This document shows, piece by piece, positions 10,630 through 20,269 of a DNA stretch of 64,000 nt. The position numbers and the translations under genes were made by a program. Origin of the DNA: Halichoerus grypus (taxonomy: Eukaryota > Chordata > Mammalia > Carnivora > Phocidae); assembly GCF_964656455.1 (NCBI RefSeq), contig NW_027555008.1:124001-188000 (forward strand). The letters are read 5' to 3'. The first letter of the stretch is position 1. Each line of letters opens with the position of its first letter. Under the pieces are notes generated by a model. It had not been told where the DNA came from and did not search any database. It worked only from the letters and a program-made list of their open reading frames with translations.

Positions 10630-12924
10630 GTGAGAGCCTGGGGAACGGGTTGCATTCATAACCCAGAGGGAGAAACAGGCCAGTGCAGAAGGCACCTCTC
10701 GAACCAGCTGTCGTTTCAAGAAACTAGCATTCCTCTTGCACGGGTTTGGGGAGGTCTAAAATGCAGGCCCCTCCCTCGAAGGAACGATAGTGTAGAGAAA
10801 CCGTACTTTAGCTACCAACGAACTGTCTGAAGGAGAATGCACTTTACGGTGTACCACGGGTGAGAGCCCGGGGAACGGGTTCCATACGTAGCACGGAGGG
10901 AGAAACAGGCCGGTGCAGAAAGCACCTCTCGAACCAGCTCCAGTTTCATGAAACTAGCATTCCTCTTGCCCGGGTGTGTGGAGCTTTAATATGCAGGCAC
11001 CTCCCTCGAAGGAACGACAGTGTAGAGAAACCGTCCTTTAGCTACGGTCCACCTCTCTGCAGGAGAAAGCAGTTTACGTTGTCCACGGGTGAGAAACTGC
11101 GGAACGAGTTGCATACATAACACGGAGCGAGAAACAGGCCGTTGCAGACGGCCCCTCTCGAGCCAGCTCTAGTTTCATGGAACTAGCATTCCACTTGCAC
11201 GGGTGTGTGCAGGTCTAAAATACAGGCACCTCCCTCGAAGGAAAAACAGTGTAGAGAAAACGTGATTTAGCTACCGTCCAGCTCTGTGAAGGAGAAAGCA
11301 GTTTTCGGTGTATCAGGAGTGAGAGCCTGGGAAACGGGTTGCATTCATAACCCGGAGGGAGAAGCAGGCCGGTGCAGAAGGCACCTCTCGAACCAGCTGT
11401 CGTTTCAAGAAACTAGCGTTCCTCTTGCACGGGTGTGTGGAGCTTTAATATGCAGGCACCTCCCTCGAAGGAACAACAGTGTAGAGAAACCGTACTTTAG
11501 CTACTACGAACTCTCTGAAGCAGAATGCAGTTTACGGTGTACCATGGGTGAGAGCCCGGGGAACGGGTTCCATACATAGCACGGAGGGAGAAACAGGCCT
11601 GTGCAGAAAGCACCTCTCGAACCAGCTCCAGTTGCATGAAACTAGCATTCCTCTTGCCCGGCTGTGTGGAGCTTTAACATGCAGGCACCTCCCTCGAAGG
11701 AACGACAGTGTAGAGAAACTGTCCTTTAGCTACCTTCCACCTCTCTGCAAGAGAAAGCTGTTTACGTTATCCACGGGTGAGAACCTGGGGAACGAGTTCC
11801 ATACATAACACGCAGCTAGAAACAGGCTGTTGCAGACGGCCCCTCTCGAGCCAGCTCTAGTTTCATGGAACTAGCATTCCACTTGCACGGGTGTGTGGAG
11901 GTCTAAAATGCAGGCACCTCCCTCGAAGGAACAACAGTGCAGAGAAACCGTGCTTTAGCTAGCGTCCACCTCTCTGAAGGAGGAAGCAGTTTACCGTGTA
12001 CTCTGGGTGAGAGCCTGGGGAACGGGTTCCATACGTAAATCCGAGGAAGAGACAGGCCGGTGCAGAAGGTACTTCTCGAAAGAGCTCCAGTTTCATGAAT
12101 GTAGCATTCCTCTTACACGGGTGTGTGGAGGTCTAATATCCAGGCACCTCCCTCGAAGGAACAACAGTGTGGAGAAAACGTGCTTTAGCTACCGTCCACC
12201 TCTCTGAAGGAGAAAACAGTTTACCTTGTACCAGGGGTGAGAGCCTGGGGAACGGGTTGCATTCATAACCCGGAGGGAGAAACAGGCCGGTGCAGAAGGC
12301 ACCTCTCGAACCAGCTGTCGTTTCAAGAAACTAGCATTCCTCTTGCACGGGTGTGTGGAGCTTTAATATGCAGGCACCTCCCTCGAAGGAACGACAGTGT
12401 AGAGAAACCGTACTTTAGCTACTCCGAACTCTCTGAAGCAGAATGCAGTTTACGGTGTACCATGGGTGAGAGCCCGGGGAACGGGTTCCATACATAGCAC
12501 GGAGGGAGAAACAGGCCTGTGCAGAAAGCACCTCTCGAACCAGCTCCAGTTGCATGAAACTAGCATTCCTCTTGCCCGGCTGTGTGGAGCTTTAACATGC
12601 AGGCACCTCCCTCGAAGGAACGACAGTGTAGAGAAACTGTCCTTTAGCTACCTTCCACCTCTCTGCAAGAGAAAGCAGTTTACGTTATCCACGGGTGAGA
12701 ACCTGGGGAACGAGTTCCATACATAACACGGAGCTAGAAACAGGCTGTTGCAGACGGCCCCTCTCGAGCCAGCTCTAGTTTCATGGAACTAGCATTCCAC
12801 TTGCACGGGTGTGTGGAGGTCTCAAATGCAGGCACCTCCCTCGAAGGAACAACAGTGTAGAGAAACCGTGCTTTAGCTAGCGTCCACCTCTCTGACGGAG
12901 AAAACTGTGTACCTTGTACCAGGG
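10630..12924 (+). repeat. 10-mer HOR, copy 4
   Basis: This copy has the ten-monomer order. A has GGCCCCTCCC (c at 10769), as does A of the 4-mer at 5123. Its F monomer is J-like but ends with the F-type GAAAGCTGTT (t at 11759), where the other 10-mers in this block have the J-type GAAAGCAGTT. The end of the F/J conversion tract therefore differs in this copy. Confidence 0.93.
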
Positions 12925-15219
12925 GTGAGAGCCTGGGGAACGGGTTGCATTCATAACCCAGAGGGAGAAACAGGCCAGTGCAGAAGGCACCTCTCGAACC
13001 AGCTGTCGTTTCAAGAAACTAGCATTCCTCTTGCACGGGTTTGGGGAGGTCTAAAATGCAGGCACCTCCCTCGAAGGAACGATAGTGTAGAGAAACCGTA
13101 CTTTAGCTACCAACGAACTGTCTGAAGGAGAATGCACTTTACGGTGTACCACGGGTGAGAGCCCGGGGAACGGGTTCCATACGTAGCACGGAGGGAGAAA
13201 CAGGCCGGTGCAGAAAGCACCTCTCGAACCAGCTCCAGTTTCATGAAACTAGCATTCCTCTTGCCCGGGTGTGTGGAGCTTTAATATGCAGGCACCTCCC
13301 TCGAAGGAACGACAATGTAGAGAAACCGTCCTTTAGCTACGGTCCACCTCTCTGCAGGAGAAAGCAGTTTACGTTGTCCACGGGTGAGAAACTGCGGAAC
13401 GAGTTGCATACATAACACGGAGCGAGAAACAGGCCGTTGCAGACGGCCCCTCTCGAGCCAGCTCTAGTTTCATGGAACTAGCATTCCACTTGCACGGGTG
13501 TGTGCAGGTCTAAAATACAGGCACCTCCCTCGAAGGAAAAACAGTGTAGAGAAAACGTGATTTAGCTACCGTCCAGCTCTGTGAAGGAGAAAGCAGTTTT
13601 CGGTGTATCAGGAGTGAGAGCCTGGGAAACGGGTTGCATTCATAACCCGGAGGGAGAAGCAGGCCGGTGCAGAAGGCACCTCTCGAACCAGCTGTCGTTT
13701 CAAGAAACTAGCGTTCCTCTTGCACGGGTGTGTGGAGCTTTAATATGCAGGCACCTCCCTCGAAGGAACAACAGTGTAGAGAAACCGTACTTTAGCTACT
13801 ACGAACTCTCTGAAGCAGAATGCAGTTTACGGTGTACCATGGGTGAGAGCCCGGGGAACGGGTTCCATACATAGCACGGAGGGAGAAACAGGCCTGTGCA
13901 GAAAGCACCTCTCGAACCAGCTCCAGTTGCATGAAACTAGCATTCCTCTTGCCCGGCTGTGTGGAGCTTTAACATGCAGGCACCTCCCTCGAAGGAACGA
14001 CAGTGTAGAGAAACTGTCCTTTAGCTACCTTCCACCTCTCTGCAAGAGAAAGCAGTTTACGTTATCCACGGGTGAGAACCTGGGGAACGAGTTCCATACA
14101 TAACACGCAGCTAGAAACAGGCTGTTGCAGACGGCCCCTCTCGAGCCAGCTCTAGTTTCATGGAACTAGCATTCCACTTGCACGGGTGTGTGGAGGTCTA
14201 AAATGCAGGCACCTCCCTCGAAGGAACAACAGTGCAGAGAAACCGTGCTTTAGCTAGCGTCCACCTCTCTGAAGGAGGAAGCAGTTTACCGTGTACTCTG
14301 GGTGAGAGCCTGGGGAACGGGTTCCATACGTAAATCCGAGGAAGAGACAGGCCGGTGCAGAAGGTACTTCTCGAAAGAGCTCCAGTTTCATGAATGTAGC
14401 ATTCCTCTTACACGGGTGTGTGGAGGTCTAATATCCAGGCACCTCCCTCGAAGGAACAACAGTGTGGAGAAAACGTGCTTTAGCTACCGTCCACCTCTCT
14501 GAAGGAGAAAACAGTTTACCTTGTACCAGGGGTGAGAGCCTGGGGAACGGGTTGCATTCATAACCCGGAGGGAGAAACAGGCCGGTGCAGAAGGCACCTC
14601 TCGAACCAGCTGTCGTTTCAAGAAACTAGCATTCCTCTTGCACGGGTGTGTGGAGCTTTAATATGCAGGCACCTCCCTCGAAGGAACGACAGTGTAGAGA
14701 AACCGTACTTTAGCTACTCCGAACTCTCTGAAGCAGAATGCAGTTTACGGTGTACCATGGGTGAGAGCCCGGGGAACGGGTTCCATACATAGCACGGAGG
14801 GAGAAACAGGCCTGTGCAGAAAGCACCTCTCGAACCAGCTCCAGTTGCATGAAACTAGCATTCCTCTTGCCCAGCTGTGTGGAGCTTTAACATGCAGGCC
14901 CCTCCCTCGAAGGAACGACAGTGTAGAGAAACTGTCCTTTAGCTACCTTCCACCTCTCTGCAAGAGAAAGCAGTTTACGTTATCCACGGGTGAGAACCTG
15001 GGGAACGAGTTCCATACATAACACGGAGCTAGAAACAGGCTGTTGCAGACGGCCCCTCTCGAGCCAGCTCTAGTTTCATGGAACTAGCATTCCACTTGCA
15101 CGGGTGTGTGGAGGTCTCAAATGCAGGCACCTCCCTCGAAGGAACAACAGTGTAGAGAAACCGTGCTTTAGCTAGCGTCCACCTCTCTGACGGAGAAAAC
15201 TGTGTACCTTGTACCAGGG
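12925..15219 (+). repeat. 10-mer HOR, copy 5
   Basis: This is the last of the four consecutive 10-mers. Private changes include GACAATGTAG in B near 13311-13320, and CCCAGCTGTG plus GGCCCCTCC in J near 14870-14902. The next HOR reverts to the 11-mer form, so the boundary at about 15220-16140 joins two amplification domains. Confidence 0.93.
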
Positions 15220-15449
15220 GTGAGAGCCTGGGGAACGGGTTGCATTCATAACCCAGAGGGAGAAACAGGCCAGTGCAGAAGGCACCTCTCGAACCAGCTG
15301 TCGTTTCAAGAAACTAGCATTCCTCTTGCACGGGTTTGGGGAGGTCTAAAATGCAGGCACCTCCCTCGAAGGAACGATAGTGTAGAGAAACCGTACTTTA
15401 GCTACCAACGAACTGTCTGAAGGAGAATGCACTTTACGGTGTACCACGG
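15220..15449 (+). repeat. Monomer A (family a), reference
   Basis: Family-a signature: GGTTGCATTCATAACCC near position 20 and CTGTCGTTTCAAGAAAC in the dyad. A is told from E and I by CCCAGAGG, GGCCAGTGC, CGGGTTTGGGGAGG and CCAACGAACTGTCTG. It always follows K. Confidence 0.9.
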
Positions 15450-15678
15450 GTGAGAGCCCGGGGAACGGGTTCCATACGTAGCACGGAGGGAGAAACAGGC
15501 CGGTGCAGAAAGCACCTCTCGAACCAGCTCCAGTTTCATGAAACTAGCATTCCTCTTGCCCGGGTGTGTGGAGCTTTAATATGCAGGCACCTCCCTCGAA
15601 GGAACGACAGTGTAGAGAAACCGTCCTTTAGCTACGGTCCACCTCTCTGCAGGAGAAAGCAGTTTACGTTGTCCACGG
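15450..15678 (+). repeat. Monomer B (family b), reference
   Basis: Family-b signature: GAGCCCGGGG at the start, GCAGAAAGCACC, and an end of the form TGCAGGAGAAAGCAG then TCCACGGG. B differs from F and J by CATACGTAGC and GCCCGGGTGTGTGG. It contains the perfect 14-bp palindrome AGTTTCATGAAACT at 15532-15545. Confidence 0.9.
15532..15545. other. Perfect 14-bp palindrome, representative
   Basis: AGTTTCATGAAACT in monomer B reads the same on both strands. Each monomer has a version at the same place: GTTTCAAGAAAC in family a, an 18-bp near-palindrome CTAGTTTCATGGAACTAG in family c, and partial forms in family d. J has a T-to-G change that breaks it. No function can be assigned from sequence alone. 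Confidence 0.75.
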
Positions 15679-15908
15679 GTGAGAAACTGCGGAACGAGTT
15701 GCATACATAACACGGAGCGAGAAACAGGCCGTTGCAGACGGCCCCTCTCGAGCCAGCTCTAGTTTCATGGAACTAGCATTCCACTTGCACGGGTGTGTGC
15801 AGGTCTAAAATACAGGCACCTCCCTCGAAGGAAAAACAGTGTAGAGAAACCGTGCTTTAGCTACCGTCCACCTCTCTGAAGGAGGAAGCAGTTTACCGTG
15901 TACTGTGG
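15679..15908 (+). repeat. Monomer C (family c), reference
   Basis: Family-c signature: GTTGCAGACGGCCCCTC, CTCGAGCCAGCTCTAG and CATTCCACTTGC. C is told from G and K by GAAACTGCGG, GTGTGTGCAGGTC and AAATACAGG. It has the longest dyad, an 18-bp near-palindrome at 15759-15776 with one mismatched pair. Confidence 0.9.
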
Positions 15909-16138
15909 GTGAGGGCCTGGGGAGCGGGTTCCATATGTAAATCCGAGGGAGACACAGGCCGGTGCAGAAGGTACTTCTCGAACGAGCTCCAGTTTCACGA
16001 ATGTAGCATGCCTCTTACACGGGTGTGTGGAGGTCTAATATCCAGGCACCTCCCTCGAAGGAACAACAGTGTGGAGAAAACGTGCTTTAGCTACCGTCCA
16101 GCTCTGTGAAGGAGAAAGCAGTTTACGGTGTACCAGGA
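15909..16138 (+). repeat. Monomer D (family d), reference
   Basis: Family-d signature: GTAAATCCGAGG, GGTACTTCTCGAA, GAATGTAGC, CTTACACGGG, CTAATATCCAGG and GTGTGGAGAAAACG. D differs from H by GTGAGGGCC, GGGAGACAC, CGAACGAGC and CCGTCCAGCTCTGTG. This is the monomer absent from every 10-mer. Confidence 0.9.
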
Positions 16139-16367
16139 GTGAGAGCCTGGGAAACGGGTTGCATTCATAACCCGGAGGGAGAAGCAGGCCGGTGCAGAAG
16201 GCACCTCTCGAACCAGCTGTCGTTTCAAGAAACTAGCATTCCTCTTGCACGGGTGTGTGGAGCTTTAATATGCAGGCACCTCCCTCGAAGGAACAACAGT
16301 GTAGAGAAACCGTACTTTAGCTACTACGAACTCTCTGAAGCAGAATGCACTTTACGGTGTACCATGG
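16139..16367 (+). repeat. Monomer E (family a), reference
   Basis: Family a. E differs from I by CCTGGGAAACGGG, GAGAAGCAGG, GGAACAACAG and GCAGAATGCACTTTACGG. In this block the middle reads GGAGCTTTAATATG. A second allele, GGAGGTCCACAATG, occurs in E of the 11-mers starting at 2598, 32895, 38632, 42762, 45276, 50095, 54225, 56739 and 61558. Confidence 0.9.
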
Positions 16368-16596
16368 GTGAGAGCCCGGGGATCGGGTTCCATACATAGC
16401 ACGAAGGGAGAAACAGGCCTCTGCAGAAAGAACCTCTCGAACCAGCTCCAGTTTCATGAAACTAGCATTCCTCTTGCACGGGTGTGTGGAGCATTAATAT
16501 GCAGGCACCTCCCTCGAAGGAACGACAGTGTAGAGAAACTGTCCTTTAGCTACCTTCCACCTCTCTGCAAGAGAAAGCTGTTTACGTTATCCACGG
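16368..16596 (+). repeat. Monomer F (family b), reference
   Basis: Family b. F is recognised by GGGGATCGGG, CACGAAGGGAG, CCTCTGCAGAAAGAACC, GGAGCATTAATATG and GAAAGCTGTTTACG. In the 10-mers most of this monomer has been replaced by J-type sequence. Confidence 0.9.
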
Positions 16597-16826
16597 GTGA
16601 GAACCTGGGGAACGAGTTCCATACATAACACGCAGCTAGAAACAGGCTGTTGCAGACGGCCCCTCTCGAGCCAGCTCTAGTTTCATGGAACTAGCATTCC
16701 ACTTGCACGGGTGTGTGGAGGTCTAAAATGCAGGCACCTCCCTCGAAGGAACAACAGTGCAGAGAAACCGTGCTTTAGCTAGCGTCCACCTCTCTGAAGG
16801 AGGAAGCAGTTTACCGTGTACTCTGG
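16597..16826 (+). repeat. Monomer G (family c), reference
   Basis: Family c with GAGAACCTGGGG, CACGCAGCTAG, GTGCAGAGAAACC and TTTAGCTAGCG. The end reads GGAGGAAGCAGTTTACCGTG then TACTCTGGG, the ordinary c-type tail that precedes a d monomer. Confidence 0.9.
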
Positions 16827-17056
16827 GTGAGAGCCTGGGGAACGGGTTCCATACGTAAATCCGAGGAAGAGACAGGCCGGTGCAGAAGGTACTTCTCGAA
16901 AGAGCTCCAGTTTCATGAATGTAGCATTCCTCTTACACGGGTGTGTGGAGGTCTAATATCCAGGCACCTCCCTCGAAGGAACAACAGTGTGGAGAAAACG
17001 TGCTTTAGCTACCGTCCACCTCTCTGAAGGAGAAAACAGTTTACCTTGTACCAGGG
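16827..17056 (+). repeat. Monomer H (family d), reference
   Basis: Family d with GAGGAAGAGACAGG and CGAAAGAGC. Its tail, GGAGAAAACAGTTTACC then TTGTACCAGGGG, closely matches the tail of K. That match is the main evidence that K is a c/d hybrid. Confidence 0.9.
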
Positions 17057-17285
17057 GTGAGAGCCTGGGGAACGGGTTGCATTCATAACCCGGAGGGAGA
17101 AACAGGCCGGTGCAGAAGGCACCTCTCGAACCAGCTGTCGTTTCAAGAAACTAGCATTCCTCTTGCACGGGTGTGTGGAGCTTTAATATGCAGGCACCTC
17201 CCTCGAAGGAACGACAGTGTAGAGAAACCGTACTTTAGCTACTCGGAACTCTCTGAAGCAGAATGCAGTTTACGGTGTACCATGG
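17057..17285 (+). repeat. Monomer I (family a), reference
   Basis: Family a with CCCGGAGGGAGAAAC, GGAGCTTTAATATG and GGAACGACAG, and an end ACTCGGAACTCTCTGAAGC. The ACTCGG form marks the 11-mers from 15220 to 32894 (and the 7-mer at 37026). The 10-mers of 6040-15219 have ACTCCG, and the outer HORs have ACTACG or ACTATG. Confidence 0.9.
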
Positions 17286-17514
17286 GTGAGAGCCCGGGGA
17301 ACGGGTTCCATACATAGCACGGAGGGAGAAACAGGCCTGTGCAGAAAGCACCTCTCGAACCAGCTCCAGTTGCATGAAACTAGCATTCCTCTTGCCCGGC
17401 TGTGTGGAGCTTTAACATGCAGGCACCTCCCTCGAAGGAACGACAGTGTAGAGAAACTCTCCTTTAGCTACCTTCCACCTCTCTGCAAGAGAAAGCAGTT
17501 TACGTTATCCACAG
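17286..17514 (+). repeat. Monomer J (family b), reference
   Basis: Family b with GGCCTGTGCAG, CCAGTTGCATG and GCCCGGCTGTGTGG. The change TTTCATG to TTGCATG breaks the dyad that A, B, C, D and H carry, so J is the monomer with the weakest palindrome. Confidence 0.9.
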
Positions 17515-17744
17515 GTGAGAACCTGGGGAACGACTTCCTTACATAACACGGAGCGAGAAACAGGCTGTTGCAGACGGCCCCTCTCGAGCCAGCTCTAGTT
17601 TCATGGAACTAGCATTCCACTTGCACGGGTGTGTGGAGGTCTCAAATGCAGGCACCTCCCTCGAAGGAACAACAGTGTAGAGAAACCGTGCTTTAGCTAG
17701 CGTCCACCTCTCTGACGGAGAAAACTGTGTACCTTGTACCAGGG
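17515..17744 (+). repeat. Monomer K (c/d hybrid), reference
   Basis: The first about 200 bp are family c (GAGAACCTGGGG, GACGGCCCCTC, TTTAGCTAGCG). The last about 25 bp are not c-type: CGGAGAAAACTGTGTACC then TTGTACCAGGGG resembles the H tail. The switch lies just after CCACCTCTCTGA. K is therefore followed by family a (A) in the way H is followed by I. Confidence 0.85.
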
Positions 17745-20269
17745 GTGAGAGCCTGGGGAACGGGTTGCATTCATAACCCAGAGGGAGAAACAGGCCAGTG
17801 CAGAAGGCACCTCTCGAACCAGCTGTCGTTTCAAGAAACTAGCATTCCTCTTGCACGGGTTTGGGGAGGTCTAAAATGCAGGCACCTCCCTCGAAGGAAC
17901 GATAGTGTAGAGAAACCGTACTTTAGCTACCAACGAACTGTCTGAAGGAGAATGCACTTTACGGTGTACCACGGGTGAGAGCCCGGGGAACGGGTTCCAT
18001 ACGTAGCACGGAGGGAGAAACAGGCCGGTGCAGAAAGCACCTCTCGAACCAGCTCCAGTTTCATGAAACTAGCATTCCTCTTGCCCGGGTGTGTGGAGCT
18101 TTAATATGCAGGCACCTCCCTCGAAGGAACGACAGTGTAGAGAAACCGTCCTTTAGCTACGGTCCACCTCTCTGCAGGAGAAAGCAGTTTACGTTGTCCA
18201 CGGGTGAGAAACTGCGGAACGAGTTGCATACATAACACGGAGCGAGAAACAGGCCGTTGCAGACGGCCCCTCTCGAGCCAGCTCTAGTTTCATGGAACTA
18301 GCATTCCACTTGCACGGGTGTGTGCAGGTCTAAAATACAGGCACCTCCCTCGAAGGAAAAACAGTGTAGAGAAACCGTGCTTTAGCTACCGTCCACCTCT
18401 CTGAAGGAGGAAGCAGTTTACCGTGTACTGTGGGTGAGGGCCTGGGGAGCAGGTTCCATATGTAAATCCGAGGGAGACACAGGCCGGTGCAGAAGGTACT
18501 TCTCGAACGAGCTCCAGTTTCACGAGTGTAGCATTCCTCTTACACGGGTGTGTGGAGGTCTAATATCCAGGCACCTCCCTCGAAGGAACAACAGTGTGGA
18601 GAAAACGTGCTTTAGCTACCGTCCAGCTCTGTGAAGGAGAAAGCAGTTTACGGTGTACCAGGAGTGAGAGCCTGGGAAACGGGTTGCATTCATAACCCGG
18701 AGGGAGAAGCAGGCCGGTGCAGAAGGCACCTCTCGAACCAGCTGTCGTTTCAAGAAACTAGCATTCCTCTTGCACGGGTGTGTGGAGCTTTAATATGCAG
18801 GCACCTCCCTCGAAGGAACAACAGTGTAGAGAAACCGTACTTTAGCTACTACGAACTCTCTGAAGCAGAATGCACTTTACGGTGTACCATGGGTGAGAGC
18901 CCGGGGATCGGGTTCCATACATAGCACGAAGGGAGAAACAGGCCTCTGCAGAAAGAACCTCTCGAACCAGCTCCAGTTTCATGAAACTAGCATTCCTCTT
19001 GCACGGGTGTGTGGAGCATTAATATGCAGGCACCTCCCTCGAAGGAACGACAGTGTAGAGAAACTGTCCTTTAGCTACCTTCCACCTCTCTGCAAGAGAA
19101 AGCTGTTTACGTTATCCACGGGTGAGAACCTGGGGAACGAGTTCCATACATAACACGCAGCTAGAAACAGGCTGTTGCAGACGGCCCCTCTCGAGCCAGC
19201 TCTAGTTTCATGGAACTAGCATTCCACTTGCACGGGTGTGTGGAGGTCTAAAATGCAGGCACCTCCCTCGAAGGAACAACAGTGCAGAGAAACCGTGCTT
19301 TAGCTAGCGTCCACCTCTCTGAAGGAGGAAGCAGTTTACCGTGTACTCTGGGTGAGAGCCTGGGGAACGGGTTCCATACGTAAATCCGAGGAAGAGACAG
19401 GCCGGTGCAGAAGGTACTTCTCGAAAGAGCTCCAGTTTCATGAATGTAGCATTCCTCTTACACGGGTGTGTGGAGGTCTAATATCCAGGCACCTCCCTCG
19501 AAGGAACAACAGTGTGGAGAAAACGTGCTTTAGCTACCGTCCACCTCTCTGAAGGAGAAAACAGTTTACCTTGTACCAGGGGTGAGAGCCTGGGGAACGG
19601 GTTGCATTCATAACACGGAGGGAGAAACAGGCCGGTGCAGAAGGCACCTCTCGAACCAGCTGTCGTTTCAAGAAACTAGCATTCCTCTTGCACGGGTGTG
19701 TGGAGCTTTAATATGCAGGCACCTCCCTCGAAGGAACGACAGTGTAGAGAAACCGTACTTTAGCTACTCGGAACTCTCTGAAGCAGAATGCAGTTTACGG
19801 TGTACCATGGGTGAGAGCCCGGGGAACGGGTTCCATACATAGCACGGAGGGAGAAACAGGCCTGTGCAGAAAGCACCTCTCGACCCAGCTCCAGTTGCAT
19901 GAAACTAGCATTCCTCTTGCCCGGCTGTGTGGAGCTTTAACATGCAGGCACCTCCCTCGAAGGAACGACAGTGTAGAGAAACTGTCCTTTAGCTACCTTC
20001 CACCTCTCTGCAAGAGAAAGCTGTTTACGTTATCCACAGGTGAGAACCTGGGGAACGAGTTCCATACATAACACGGAGCTAGAAACAGGCTGTTGCAGAC
20101 GGCCCCTCTCGAGCCAGCTCTAGTTTCATGGAACTAGCATTCCACTTGCACGGGTGTGTGGAGGTCTCAAATGCAGGCACCTCCCTCGAAGGAACAACAG
20201 TGTAGAGAAACCGTGCTTTAGCTAGCGTCCACCTCTCTGACGGAGAAAACTGTGTACCTTGTACCAGGG
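17745..20269 (+). repeat. 11-mer HOR, block copy 2 of 8
   Basis: This copy has the full A-K order, almost identical to its neighbours. Private changes are GGAGCAGGTT and CACGAGTGTAG in D (18434-18663), ATAACACGGAGG in I near 19611 and CTCGACCCAGC in J near 19879. J also has the F-type GAAAGCTGTT. Confidence 0.94.

Larger units (their letters stand above)
15220..17744 (+). repeat. 11-mer HOR, reference copy
   Basis: I use this copy to define A-K, with lengths 230, 229, 230, 230, 229, 229, 230, 230, 229, 229 and 230 bp. D has GCATGCCTC near 16007, where the following copies have GCATTCCTC. K has private changes near 17532-17540 (GACTTCCTTAC) and an AGCGAG where other K units have AGCTAG. It is otherwise almost identical to the six copies that follow. 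Confidence 0.95.

Noticed and set aside
15516..15526. Pol III B-box on the minus strand (GGTTCGAGAGG), hinting at a tRNA or SINE origin
   Set aside because: The consensus is GGTTCGANNCC; the final CC is GG here, and no convincing A box lies at the right distance. A SINE origin is not supported.
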